Shown here piece by piece: positions 25,534 to 33,110 of a stretch of 64,000 bases of DNA (positions within the stretch are counted from its first letter, which is position 1; every line of letters begins with the position of its first letter). The notes beneath the pieces were generated by a model, which was not told the DNA's origin, made no database searches, and saw only the letters and a list, made by a program, of their open reading frames with translations. The DNA is taken from contig NC_002967.9 of the NCBI RefSeq assembly GCF_000008185.1, forward strand, positions 1,798,001 through 1,862,000, written 5' to 3'. This DNA comes from Treponema denticola ATCC 35405 (GTDB lineage: Bacteria > Spirochaetota > Spirochaetia > Treponematales > Treponemataceae). The translations under genes and the position numbers were made by a program.

Positions 25534-25674
25534 GCTTTTATCTATTTTATTAGCTTTTAAGATTGAAGGTATTATATCATTATTTTGATGCTGCACTCCC
25601 AATTCTTTTATATCCTCTGTAAACTTTTTATTATCTTCAATATTTTTATTAAAAGAATATACCTCCAGTTTCAC
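25528..25674 (-). CDS. Possible small protein after the AraC-type gene
   Basis: A 48-codon frame starts at a GTG overlapping the AraC-type gene stop (GTGA) and ends at a TAA in the attC R'' box. It reads FNKNIEDNKKFTEDIKELG in its first half and NNDIIPSILKANKIDKS at the end. The last part is similar to a non-coding-looking stretch at 56,050-56,125 (NDDMINSILKVNK), so it may be a relic of a longer protein rather than a working gene. A GGAG lies inside, not before it. Confidence 0.35.
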   Translation of the reverse strand: MKLEVYSFNKNIEDNKKFTEDIKELGVQHQNNDIIPSILKANKIDKSV

Positions 25675-26513
25675 TCTTTTGTAATCGGCACCCACAATTC
25701 CATATTGTAATTTTTATCGTACATATCTCCCTCTTTGTAAACTTCAACATCGGGAGTGCCGGCGTGCCGATAACCCTGTTCCGGGAAGAAAGTATCCATA
25801 ACATATTTCCAGCCTTGATGAATACAGTCGGGCACTGGACCTTTTAATTGTACGACAGCGTACTCGGCTTCGGGAATGTGCATGACGGATAAACCGAATG
25901 TTTCGGCTTTTTGCTCGTCGGTGCAATCATAGCCTGCCATGTAATTAAAGGAATTGCAATCTTTTACCTCATAGCATGAACCGTAGCTTTGTCCGTTCCC
26001 CATAGTAATAAGTTCCTCATGAGAAGCCTTATTAAATAAATCATTCCACACTTTCGGAAAATCGGTTGTTTGATTAGACTGAATGCATAAGCCTGCAATC
26101 GAAAACGCTCTTTTCTTTTCAATTCTAATTTCCATAGTTTGTCCTCCGGTAACGGTTAAAGATAATTTTACAGGAGAAAATACTTTAAAGCTTTTTCCGT
26201 TCCTCACTTCGCTCGGACTTACGCCGTAGAATTTTTTAAAAGCGGCAGCAAAAGAATCGGGCGATTCATAGCCATACCTCAATGCTATATCTATCACTTT
26301 CTCATTGCCGTTTCTTAAATCGGCGGCAGCGCGGCTCAGCTTTCGCAAACGGATATACTCATTTAAAGGATAACCGACCAGTATCGAAAATATCCTGCTG
26401 AACAAAGGATACGAATATCGGGATAGGTTCATAATTTCTTTTTCATCCGGTTCAGTATCGAGAGTACTTTCGATGTAGTCTATTGTCTTGTTAAATGATT
26501 GAATACTGTTCAT
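25671..26513 (-). CDS. AraC-family regulator with GyrI-like effector domain
   Basis: This 280-aa protein has an N-terminal AraC/XylS DNA-binding domain of two helix-turn-helices. The second contains DIALRYGYESPDSFAAAFKKFYGVSPSEVR (residues ~75-105). Residues ~125-280 form a GyrI/BmrR-like small-molecule binding domain (MEIRIEKKRAFSIAGL, YAVVQLKGPVPDCI, ending NYNMELWVPI). Such proteins often activate drug-efflux genes on binding toxic compounds. It has no partner gene in its cassette, so its targets must lie elsewhere. GC content is higher than in most cassettes, suggesting a different source. Confidence 0.93.
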   Translation of the reverse strand: MNSIQSFNKTIDYIESTLDTEPDEKEIMNLSRYSYPLFSRIFSILVGYPLNEYIRLRKLSRAAADLRNGNEKVIDIALRYGYESPDSFAAAFKKFYGVSPSEVRNGKSFKVFSPVKLSLTVTGGQTMEIRIEKKRAFSIAGLCIQSNQTTDFPKVWNDLFNKASHEELITMGNGQSYGSCYEVKDCNSFNYMAGYDCTDEQKAETFGLSVMHIPEAEYAVVQLKGPVPDCIHQGWKYVMDTFFPEQGYRHAGTPDVEVYKEGDMYDKNYNMELWVPITKE

Positions 26514-26928
26514 CTTTCCTCCTGTAATGTTATGGAAATTATATAAAAAAATATCTTACCGTCCCAATATTTTTTGTACAAATTTTATAGGATTAAACAA
26601 GTTTTATAAGTTAATAATTCCAATAAAATTATTAGAACTTCTCTCAAAATCTGTTTTTCAGCCCCCATAATCATTTCAGTGGTTTTTTATAAATTGTCTT
26701 AGCAAGTAATTATTATAATCACCACGACCGTCCGAAGGACTTTTATTTTGTTGATTTACTTAGCAAATTTAAAATACTTAGATAAAAGTTTTATTTTCCT
26801 CATACAAGTAGATATTATAACAAAACTTTACTCAAAAAAACTAAGCTATTAATTTGTGTTTTAAGCTTTAATTTATAAAAATATACCACATTTTTCAAAG
26901 TTACAGTTTATCGTGCCGTAAGGCATCT
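26514..26928. other. Non-coding leader carrying the dispersed repeat element
   Basis: This 415-bp stretch upstream of the AraC-type gene contains a full copy of a non-coding element seen elsewhere. It has the GTCCGAAGGAC hairpin (near 26,730-26,740), a GATAAAAGTTTTATTTT stretch, and an ATTATAACA box (26,814-26,822). It ends in the TGCC-GTAA-GGCA hairpin next to attC. On the minus strand the box reads TGTTATAAT, an extended -10. Confidence 0.6.
26814..26822 (-). promoter_or_regulatory. Putative extended -10 promoter in the repeat element (AraC-type gene)
   Basis: The minus strand reads TGTTATAAT, a TGn extended -10 with a perfect TATAAT. The same box is conserved at 29244-29252 and 47825-47833. 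No good -35 box is seen. It would give a ~290-nt leader to the AraC-type gene. Confidence 0.45.
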
Positions 26929-26994
26929 GTCTAACTACCGCTTAACCTGCATTTGCGGCTTGTCCGCAATGTCAGGTTGAAGCGAATGTTAGAC
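26929..26994 (-). repeat. attC site (66 bp)
   Basis: Core boxes GTCTAAC and GTTAGAC; left arm ACTACCG, right arm has GCGAATG in place of GCGGGTG. It closes the 347-aa protein cassette after 200 bp that hold a partial repeat element. Confidence 0.95.
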
Positions 26995-27058
26995 ACTTTT
27001 ATTTTGTTGATTTTCTTAACAAGTTATAAAATCTTTGAATAAAACTTTTGTTTTTCTT

Positions 27059-27165
27059 AACGTACCATGTGTAAAAATGGAGCTTTCTTTGGCATCAGTT
27101 AAACCGTGCAATTTATCCATTAGAAAAAAATTTGCACAGCATTGCTTTTTACACCATGTTAGCAA
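27059..27165. repeat. Long imperfect palindrome, second copy
   Basis: Outer arms CATGTGTAAAAA and TTTTTACACCATG and inner arms GTGCAATTT and AAATTTGCAC make a nested inverted repeat. TAAC motifs lie at the left edge and GTTA at the right edge. It resembles 18,117-18,240. Confidence 0.55.
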
Positions 27166-27194
27166 ATGTTTTGTATTCAATTATACAAAAAGTA

Positions 27195-28238
27195 TTATTT
27201 GACGAATCGATGAGCTGTTTTTTCTATATAGATTTTATTTCCTTTTTTGGATAGAAATTCTTGTAAATCTGAATAGAAACCATTATCCAAATATTCTTCT
27301 TTAATTTTTATAGATCCTTCTAAATCAAAACATGTCTTTCCATAGGCAGGCTCTAAAAACAAAGTACATAATACGGATATAATTCTTTCAACTAACCAGT
27401 TTTGCGATAAAAAAAATCCGGTATGTATATAACTATTACACCATCGATTTATCGCAATAAGCAAATCAATATCTATTGGAAACTCTAATAAATTTTTATT
27501 ACATTTCTCTTTAGAAAATGCCAATAATCTACTAATAGGAATAGTAGCGATCTCTCCTTTTTCATTTTTAAATTCTTTTATTCCAAATGTTTGTAATATT
27601 TTAACTTCAATAGATTGCCTGATAAGAATTATTGCTGAAGGTATAATTGGAGATGTAAAAACAAAATAATGATGTATCAAATCTTTTGCCAAAGTAAATA
27701 TATCTAAATCTGCTGATTGTCTCCTATTTATACCAGCTTGAAAATATTTGCATTTAAAATCAAAATAAATTTCTGAATATAAATACCAATATCCTTTATA
27801 CAAATCTGTTCCATAATATTCATTTGTTAATTTTTTAATTTCATCATAAACACTTTTTAAGCTTCTCATCATATTTTCCAGTTCATATTCTTCATTAGAT
27901 TGATCATCTAAAAATTTTACTAATATCTCACTATCAGATTGTTTTTTTATATTATCTTCTAGCTCATTATACTTTTTTTCCATATCTTTTAATAAATCAT
28001 TATGTATTTTATCTATTTGAGGAATAAAAAACTCTTTGCCTTCGTCATACGCAGTCCATAAAGTACATGTATGAGATGCAAAATTATTAGATAAACTAAG
28101 ATAATCTATTTTTGAATTCTCTATTATTGTTAAACTGTCAATAGCTTTTTTTAATTCTAAAATCTCTTGACTATTTTTAGCTTTATTATTTTCTAATAAA
28201 GCTTTATTTTCTTTTAAAATTTTAATTGCATATTCCAT
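27195..28238 (-). CDS. Unknown protein with coiled coil and a HEPN-like RX6H motif
   Basis: This 347-aa protein starts with a heptad-rich coiled coil (residues ~1-40 and ~85-140). The helical C-terminal half contains LIRQSIEVKILQTFGIKEF and then INRWCNSYIHTGFF, which includes R-x6-H. This motif and its helical setting resemble HEPN ribonucleases, frequent in toxin and anti-phage systems, but I cannot confirm the fold. It is alone in its cassette. A poor Shine-Dalgarno (AAAGGAG) lies before the ATG. Function unknown. Confidence 0.5.
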   Translation of the reverse strand: MEYAIKILKENKALLENNKAKNSQEILELKKAIDSLTIIENSKIDYLSLSNNFASHTCTLWTAYDEGKEFFIPQIDKIHNDLLKDMEKKYNELEDNIKKQSDSEILVKFLDDQSNEEYELENMMRSLKSVYDEIKKLTNEYYGTDLYKGYWYLYSEIYFDFKCKYFQAGINRRQSADLDIFTLAKDLIHHYFVFTSPIIPSAIILIRQSIEVKILQTFGIKEFKNEKGEIATIPISRLLAFSKEKCNKNLLEFPIDIDLLIAINRWCNSYIHTGFFLSQNWLVERIISVLCTLFLEPAYGKTCFDLEGSIKIKEEYLDNGFYSDLQEFLSKKGNKIYIEKTAHRFVK

Positions 28239-28389
28239 AATACAATACTCCTTTAAAAATATTTCCTTATTCTTAAAAATAATGGTTGTTAACGCAATCT
28301 ATAAACGTAAGTATGTTTATACATTATATATTCATTAAAATTATAAACCTTATTTTTCAAAATTACAGTTTATCGTGCCGAAGGCATCG

Positions 28390-28455
28390 GTCTAACATTC
28401 GCTTAACCTGCATTTGCGGCTCGTCCGCAATGTCAGGTTGAAGCGGGTGTTAGAC
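28390..28455 (-). repeat. attC site (66 bp)
   Basis: Core boxes GTCTAAC and GTTAGAC, standard arms. A TGCC-GA-AGGCA hairpin is at its left, preceded by a partial copy of the repeat element's end (ATTACAGTTTATCG). It closes the first BrnTA-like cassette. Confidence 0.95.
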
Positions 28456-28467
28456 GCATTGAATTAT

Positions 28468-28746
28468 TTATCTTTCTATCAGCTTTCCAGTTAAATATTT
28501 ATGTAAAATACTTCCTGCAAAAACCTCATATTCCATACCTTCTTCAAAAGCTTTGGCCTTTAGATTATTCATATCTTGCTTGACAAGCATTATATCTATC
28601 TTCTCGCTTTTCATAAGCATACTTTCAGCTGCTTTTTTAAAATCATTACTAAGATCATAAAAATTTTTTACCGATTTCCATTCATCATTTTCTATAGATT
28701 CATATAGCTCTTTTTCACTATTCATTTTCTTCTCCTTTCCAATCAA
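28468..28746 (-). CDS. Antitoxin of a BrnTA-like module, copy 1
   Basis: This 92-aa protein is the second gene of a toxin-antitoxin pair. The C-terminal half (KIDIMLVKQDMNNLKAKAFEEGMEYEVFAGSILHKYLTG) looks like a ribbon-helix-helix DNA-binding domain of CopG/BrnA type. The N-terminal half (KELYESIENDEWKSVKNF) would wrap the toxin. It overlaps the toxin gene by 29 bp, a common arrangement. A second, diverged copy is at 39517-39795. A likely operator lies over the toxin start (29004-29019). Confidence 0.75.
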   Translation of the reverse strand: MIGKEKKMNSEKELYESIENDEWKSVKNFYDLSNDFKKAAESMLMKSEKIDIMLVKQDMNNLKAKAFEEGMEYEVFAGSILHKYLTGKLIER

Positions 28747-29005
28747 GATATTTCGATGTATATTTTCTACTTGGAAAAATAGTTTTCAAAAAACAAACAT
28801 CGTTTTCAAGTACACAAGGAACTACATATACATATCTATCAATTTCTACAAGAAGCAAAAGTTGATTTGGATATTTTTCTTTATTTGGATGCTCTAAAAT
28901 ATCCAATAAATTATCTTGCTCAATTGCCACAATAATCCGCTCAAATGATATATTTCTATCTCTTTTAAGCATCATATTTTTTTCATTATTCCAATCAAAT
29001 ATCAT
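28718..29005 (-). CDS. Toxin of a BrnTA-like module, copy 1
   Basis: This 95-aa protein resembles BrnT-type toxins of the RelE superfamily. It starts FDWNNEKNMMLKRDRNISFERI, corresponding to the BrnT FEWDxxKxxxNxxKHGISFEEA pattern. It goes on with ILEHPNKEKYPNQLLLLVEI, DRYVYVVPCV and FLKTIFPSRK. Such toxins are usually ribonucleases that stop growth when free. It precedes its antitoxin, typical of BrnTA. It is almost identical to the copy at 39764-40054. In integron arrays such modules are thought to stabilise the cassettes. Confidence 0.75.
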   Translation of the reverse strand: MIFDWNNEKNMMLKRDRNISFERIIVAIEQDNLLDILEHPNKEKYPNQLLLLVEIDRYVYVVPCVLENDVCFLKTIFPSRKYTSKYLDWKGEENE

Positions 29006-29019
29006 ACTATAAATAATAT
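29004..29019. promoter_or_regulatory. Candidate operator of the first BrnTA-like module
   Basis: ATACTAT-AA-ATAATAT overlaps the toxin ATG and is a one-mismatch palindrome. In the second copy (40053-40068) it is perfect. It probably binds the ribbon-helix-helix antitoxin. Confidence 0.5.
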
Positions 29020-29358
29020 ATCACTTTTTCAATCTTTTAACAATAAATCTAATACTACAAATAAACTTTATTTTTTATATTTACATAACAATATTAAAAT
29101 ACAAAAATTAAAGTTTTACTTTTCTTAATAACTCAATTATTACAATTACTATGACCGTCCAAAGGATGTATATTTAGTTGATTTCCTTAATAAGTTTTAA
29201 AATTCTTAGATAAAAGTTTTATTTTCTTATATAATAAGTAGATATTATAACAAAACTTTACTCAAAAAAACTAAGCTTTTAATTTGGGTTTTATGCTTTA
29301 ATTTACAAAAACACACCCTATTTTTTCAAAGTTACAGTTCATCGTGCCGAAGGCGTGC
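29020..29358. other. Non-coding leader carrying the dispersed repeat element
   Basis: About 340 bp upstream of the toxin gene hold a full copy of the repeat: GTCCAAAGGAT (weakened hairpin, near 29,157), GATAAAAGTTTTATTTT and ATTATAACA (29,244-29,252), ending in a GCC-GA-AGGC hairpin beside attC. No gene is seen. Confidence 0.6.
29244..29252 (-). promoter_or_regulatory. Putative extended -10 promoter in the repeat element (toxin cassette)
   Basis: Minus strand TGTTATAAT, identical to the boxes at 26814 and 47825. It could drive the first BrnTA-like pair with a ~230-nt leader. Confidence 0.45.
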
Positions 29359-29424
29359 GCTTAACATTCGCTTAACCTGCATTTGCGGCTTGTCCGCAAT
29401 GTCAGGTTGAAGCGAGTGTTAGCA
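29359..29424 (-). repeat. attC site (66 bp) of the first HigBA-like cassette
   Basis: Core boxes GCTTAAC and GTTAGCA. The right arm has GCGAGTG where the second copy of the same cassette (49601-49666) has GCGGGTG. Confidence 0.95.
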
Positions 29425-29427
29425 CTT

Positions 29428-29703
29428 TTAAATTCTTTCTATGTTTACCCTGTAGCCAAGAGAATTTACAACAGATAAAAAAGTCTGATAATTTATTTTA
29501 CCTGCTGTTTTATTATTTCGTAATTTTTGAATGATTGTCGGTGATACTTCAGCTTTCCTCGCAAGTTCTCTAACAGATATATTTTCCTCTTCCATTTTTT
29601 CAAGTATAAATTCCGATAGTAGAAAGTTATTATATTCTTTATCAAACTTCTTTTTTTGTTTTATATCATTTTTTATGTACTTATCAAAGGTCGACTCTTC
29701 CAT
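29428..29703 (-). CDS. HigA-like antitoxin with Cro/C1-type HTH, copy 1
   Basis: This ~91-aa protein has an XRE-type helix-turn-helix: ENISVRELARKAEVSPTIIQKLRNNK followed by NYQTFLSVVNSLGYRV. It is the antitoxin and repressor of the pair. I chose ATG 29703 because the end of the toxin gene (GAGGAG) forms its ribosome-binding site; an ATG at 29733 overlaps the toxin. The second copy (49670-49945) differs by one residue seen (Gly/Asp near KT-GKINYQ). A large palindrome at 30086-30113 is the likely operator. Confidence 0.85.
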   Translation of the reverse strand: MEESTFDKYIKNDIKQKKKFDKEYNNFLLSEFILEKMEEENISVRELARKAEVSPTIIQKLRNNKTAGKINYQTFLSVVNSLGYRVNIERI

Positions 29704-29710
29704 AATCACA

Positions 29711-30097
29711 TCACTCCTCATATAAATGTTCATATATTTTTTTATTTTCTAAAGCGATTGTTTTTTCTGCCAACGGCAGTTTATTCGTTCTTTTACAAAA
29801 TCCATTTGTTACAATTATTTTCTGTCCTTTCTTAAAAAAACATAAATATCTATCAGGCTGAGGTTTAAATGCATAAATTTCATCTCCTTCATATCTGAAT
29901 TTTGTTTTATCAAATATTTTACCGAAATCACCTATTTTCTTTATCAACATAAGAAATTTTCGTTTTTGAGAAGGTGAAGCTTTTCTAAAGTATTCAAATG
30001 CTTGACTATATCCTGCTTTATCATAAAACCATTCAATTCTAAAAAAGACACCTTCATATATCAAGTAATTTTCTTTATCCATATTATATTGTACCAT
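29711..30097 (-). CDS. HigB/RelE-superfamily toxin, copy 1
   Basis: This 128-aa protein fits the phage-derived Gp49/HigB-like branch of RelE toxins. It has FFRIEWFYDKAGYSQAFEYF, a helical middle, KFRYEGDEIYAFKPQPDRYLCFF and KKGQKIIVTNGFCKRTNKLP. The last stretch is the typical GFxKKtxKtP ending strand. The toxin would cut mRNA on the ribosome. The ATG at 30097 lies within the operator palindrome; an ATG five codons in (30082) is an alternative. The copy at 49953-50339 is nearly identical. Confidence 0.85.
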   Translation of the reverse strand: MVQYNMDKENYLIYEGVFFRIEWFYDKAGYSQAFEYFRKASPSQKRKFLMLIKKIGDFGKIFDKTKFRYEGDEIYAFKPQPDRYLCFFKKGQKIIVTNGFCKRTNKLPLAEKTIALENKKIYEHLYEE

Positions 30098-30113
30098 TTT
30101 TATGATACAATAT
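30086..30113. promoter_or_regulatory. Operator palindrome of the first HigBA-like module
   Basis: ATATTGTACCAT and ATGATACAATAT are inverted arms with one mismatch, separated by TTTT. The palindrome overlaps a TTGTAT...TATAAT promoter-like pair (16-bp spacing) and the toxin start, so HigA binding would shut off the operon. It is conserved at 50328-50355. Confidence 0.65.
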
Positions 30114-30176
30114 CAATACCTACTACAATAAAATTTAAAAAAATTATTCTTTTTTTGCACCGCGAAAGCGGTGTCA

Positions 30177-30242
30177 TGCTAACATTCGCTTAACCTGTAT
30201 TTGCGGCTCGTCCGCAATGTCAGGTTGAAGCGGGTGTTATGG
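30177..30242 (-). repeat. attC site (66 bp)
   Basis: Core boxes TGCTAAC and GTTATGG; left arm CTGTATTTGCGG. A long CACCGC-GAAA-GCGGTG hairpin sits at its left (30,158-30,173). It closes the 30398-30865 cassette after ~155 bp without a gene. Confidence 0.95.
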
Positions 30243-30397
30243 CAAAAATATTTCTTATACAGAATTAGATTTCTTAAATCCTTTTCTCTTTAAGGAAAAT
30301 TCTGTTATATTTTTTGAAGCGTATGCTTCTATATATTGTACTGTTCCTAAACGGCATAAAACCGCTTCTTCGTCCAAGCCTGAAATTATATCCTTTA

Positions 30398-30865
30398 TTA
30401 CCAAACTGTTATTTCAGTATATTCTGTAATAAGTTCGCCATCATCAAAACTATATACAATTTTTCCTATGAAATTTTTTTCATTTTTCATTTCTTTAACC
30501 AACCAATATTTTTTAATTTCGTTGAACATATTTCCATGATTATTTATTATTTTATTTTTAATGATAAAAACTTCTCCATTCTCTGACTGATAGGAAAAAC
30601 TATAAATCATCATTTTTTTCCATGATATATTCTTATCTACTAAAAAACTGAAATCATCATACAAAATACCAAATGGCCATGTTTGTACGGTATGAGTCCA
30701 AAGCACAATATTGTTATGATTTTTAGAATCGGTATTTTCTTCATGACAAAAATTATACTGTTGAAAAACCCAATGTGGATAACTTTTAGAATTTATTTCA
30801 AAATTTATCGCATAGCAGTTAAACAGATATATACATATAAATAATAGTGAAACTGTTCTTTTCAT
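30398..30865 (-). CDS. Unknown exported protein, possible lipoprotein
   Basis: This ~155-aa protein starts MKRTVSLLFICIYLFNCYA, a short signal peptide with a possible lipobox LFNC. The start at 30865 is chosen because AGAAGGA precedes it; the frame is open further upstream. The mature part is rich in aromatic residues and contains WTHTVQTWPFGILYDD and IYSFSYQSENGEVFII. No family is recognised. Single-gene cassette between attC 30177-30242 and 30901-30966. Confidence 0.55.
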   Translation of the reverse strand: MKRTVSLLFICIYLFNCYAINFEINSKSYPHWVFQQYNFCHEENTDSKNHNNIVLWTHTVQTWPFGILYDDFSFLVDKNISWKKMMIYSFSYQSENGEVFIIKNKIINNHGNMFNEIKKYWLVKEMKNEKNFIGKIVYSFDDGELITEYTEITVW

Positions 30866-30900
30866 TTTTCCTTCTAAAAAAGCAGGCCAGAGGCCTGTCG

Positions 30901-30966
30901 CCATAACATTCGCTTAACCTGCATTTGTGGCTTGTCCGCAATGTCAGGTTGAAGCGGGTGTTAGAC
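30901..30966 (-). repeat. attC site (66 bp) of the 294-aa protein cassette, copy 1
   Basis: Core boxes CCATAAC and GTTAGAC. It carries the rare TTTGTGGC spacer base shared only with copy 2 (50419-50484). A CAGGCC-AGA-GGCCTG hairpin lies at its left. Confidence 0.95.
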
Positions 30967-31000
30967 ATTATTTTCCATTAATCATTTCCCAAAGTTAATA

Positions 31001-31885
31001 TTACTTTGAGAATAAATCCGAATAAGCTGAAATATCAGTATAATTATCAATAAAAGAAATTATTTCTTTATACTTTTTTATATACTTAAAACATAGAATT
31101 GCAAAGTATGAAAGACTTCCTGAAATTGTTGTAAATAACATAAACAATAAAAAACCTCTTAAGGAAAGAAGATTATCAAGAAAAGTAGATACATCAAAAA
31201 ATATCTGCGGATATTCATTTTCAGGAATTGGAATAAAGTGTAAAGGATAAATCACAGTTATTATGATAATAGGAATAAACATCGCAATAATATTTCTTAT
31301 AATTTTTAAATCTTTTATTTTACTATTCATTCTTGCGGTATAATTATTAAATTTATCAATTAACAAATAAGAATTTTGACAATATTTATTGAAGTTCCTT
31401 TCTTCCTCGTTTATATCTTTCCACAAATCTTTATCTGGTATATCAGGCAGTGATAATATTTCTGGCTGAATGATAAAAGCATTAGGAGAAATAGGTATTT
31501 TCCGTGTTTCTAAATCATCATTATATTTTTTTATTTCTTCTAATATATATGAAAGACAGTTCTTGGGATAATAAACACGAGGAACATTTTCTATAATATA
31601 ATTTACTATTTCTTCATTTGAAAAAGATTGAAAAATATTATTTTTGATTTTTTCTTTTATCTGAAATTCATATTTTAAAATCATCCTATCATGCCAATCA
31701 TAAGCAATATTAGAAATGTTTAGTTTTTGTTCCTTAAACTCAAGAAGCAAATCTTGGCATCCGTTATATAATTCATCAAATTCAGAAATATTATTTAACA
31801 ATTTTGATACAATAAAAGCAAATGTTACTCCAATTAAAGCTGCTGCGGCACCTGAAAATGCAAAAAAGAAATTATCCCAATTCAT
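31001..31885 (-). CDS. Unknown three-segment membrane protein, copy 1
   Basis: This 294-aa protein has a membrane segment near residues 7-28 (FAFSGAAAALIGVTFAFIV) and a long soluble helical region. Two further segments lie near 200-222 and 245-270. The C terminus is helical. The layout, a soluble domain carried between membrane spans, occurs in some defence effectors but no family is recognised. The copy at 50519-51403 encodes the same protein, and even its intergenic DNA is alike, so duplication is recent. Confidence 0.6.
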   Translation of the reverse strand: MNWDNFFFAFSGAAAALIGVTFAFIVSKLLNNISEFDELYNGCQDLLLEFKEQKLNISNIAYDWHDRMILKYEFQIKEKIKNNIFQSFSNEEIVNYIIENVPRVYYPKNCLSYILEEIKKYNDDLETRKIPISPNAFIIQPEILSLPDIPDKDLWKDINEEERNFNKYCQNSYLLIDKFNNYTARMNSKIKDLKIIRNIIAMFIPIIIITVIYPLHFIPIPENEYPQIFFDVSTFLDNLLSLRGFLLFMLFTTISGSLSYFAILCFKYIKKYKEIISFIDNYTDISAYSDLFSK

Positions 31886-31986
31886 GTTTTACCTTCACAT
31901 TTATTTTCATTACTATACTAGACATTTACATCTACTATAGAAAATATCTAATTAGTTTTACACTATATTTTTTTCGTTATCCATAT

Positions 31987-32052
31987 GTCTAACATTCGCT
32001 TAACCTACACTTGCGGCTTGTCCGCAATGTCAGGTTGAAGCGGGTGTTAGTT
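31987..32052 (-). repeat. attC site (66 bp) of the nitrilase cassette, copy 1
   Basis: Core boxes GTCTAAC and GTTAGTT; left arm CCTACACTTGCGG is unusual. Copy 2 of the same cassette has a different, shorter centre (61976-62038). Confidence 0.95.
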
Positions 32053-32934
32053 TGCTGATTTTCCATAATCTTTACGGATAAACGGCTCTTGTTTCTCTTC
32101 CGATAATAAAATCTCATATTTTGTCGGCTGCCGGTATGCGTTACCATGAACTTCTCTACTTCTATACTTTCTTAATTCCTCTATATTAAAAGTTGCGATA
32201 TATATTCCTTCTTCCTCTCCGGCTTCTATTATTAATGTATCTCGTGAATATGGTTCATCAATTTCATAGGCAATACCGTCAAATGCTGTAGAATGACCAT
32301 TACAATCGGGTTTTCCTTTTGGATAATTAACAGTTGCAATGCCAACCATATTTTCAAATGCTCTTGCTCTTAATTGTGAAATCCTATTAATTTCCATTGG
32401 ACATGCATTCGGTACAAGTAGTATTTCTGCACCTTTGAGCATGAGTATTCGTGCACTCTCAGGAAATTCTCTATCATAACAAATCATTGAACCTATTTTT
32501 ACACAACCGCGCTCTGTGTCTAATTCAGATACATAAAAATCATTACCGGGCATTAAATTTTTTTCATCTCCAAAAATACATGTATGTACTTTTGCATAGG
32601 TATATAGTTCTTTTCCAAATCTATCAAACAGACATATACTGTTTCTTGGTAATGGCTCATACTTTTCAAGAAATGTTATACCGATAGCCATTTGCAATTC
32701 TTTTGCTAAATCCGAGAATGAATGTATAAATGCATCATTTTTACTAATTGCTTTACTCTTTAATTCATTGACAGATTTAGGGATTTCGTAACCAATACTC
32801 CACATTTCAGGAAATAATGCTATATCTGCCCCCATATTTTTTGCCTTGCGACAAGCAGCTATACCGATATACATATTTTCAACAAGAGAGTTCCCCGGCG
32901 TTAATTGTAGTAAAGCTATGATAATTTTGCTCAA
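32047..32934 (-). CDS. Nitrilase-superfamily carbon-nitrogen hydrolase, copy 1
   Basis: This ~295-aa enzyme has the Glu-Lys-Cys triad of the nitrilase superfamily: Glu in ALFPEMWSIGY, Lys in YAKVHTCIFGDEK and Cys in GSMICYDREFPESAR. Members hydrolyse amides, carbamoyl or nitrile groups; the substrate here is unknown. AAGGA precedes a TTG at 32934, which I take as start; the frame also opens at a TTG upstream inside the attC region. The stop codon is in the attC R'' box. The copy at 62033-62920 differs by at least two residues (Glu/Lys, Gly/Arg). Confidence 0.92.
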   Translation of the reverse strand: MSKIIIALLQLTPGNSLVENMYIGIAACRKAKNMGADIALFPEMWSIGYEIPKSVNELKSKAISKNDAFIHSFSDLAKELQMAIGITFLEKYEPLPRNSICLFDRFGKELYTYAKVHTCIFGDEKNLMPGNDFYVSELDTERGCVKIGSMICYDREFPESARILMLKGAEILLVPNACPMEINRISQLRARAFENMVGIATVNYPKGKPDCNGHSTAFDGIAYEIDEPYSRDTLIIEAGEEEGIYIATFNIEELRKYRSREVHGNAYRQPTKYEILLSEEKQEPFIRKDYGKSAN

Positions 32935-32966
32935 TTGCGTATTCCTTATTGTATTAAATCTTGTCA

Positions 32967-33110
32967 AACTAACTACCGCTTAACCTGCATTTGCGGCTTT
33001 GCCTCAAGCGAATCGTAAGGCAAAGTTGGCGTAAAACTTGTGGTGCCATATAGGCACATTAAGCAAGTTTTATGACAAAACAAATGTCAGCGTTGGAGCG
33101 GGCGTTAGGT
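32967..33110 (-). repeat. attC site, long form (144 bp)
   Basis: Core boxes AACTAAC and GTTAGGT. The centre contains AAAACTTG...CAAGTTTT stem arms and the GTGCC-ATATA-GGCAC hairpin. The right arm has the CAGCGTTGGAGC variant. It closes the 647-aa protein cassette. Confidence 0.9.
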
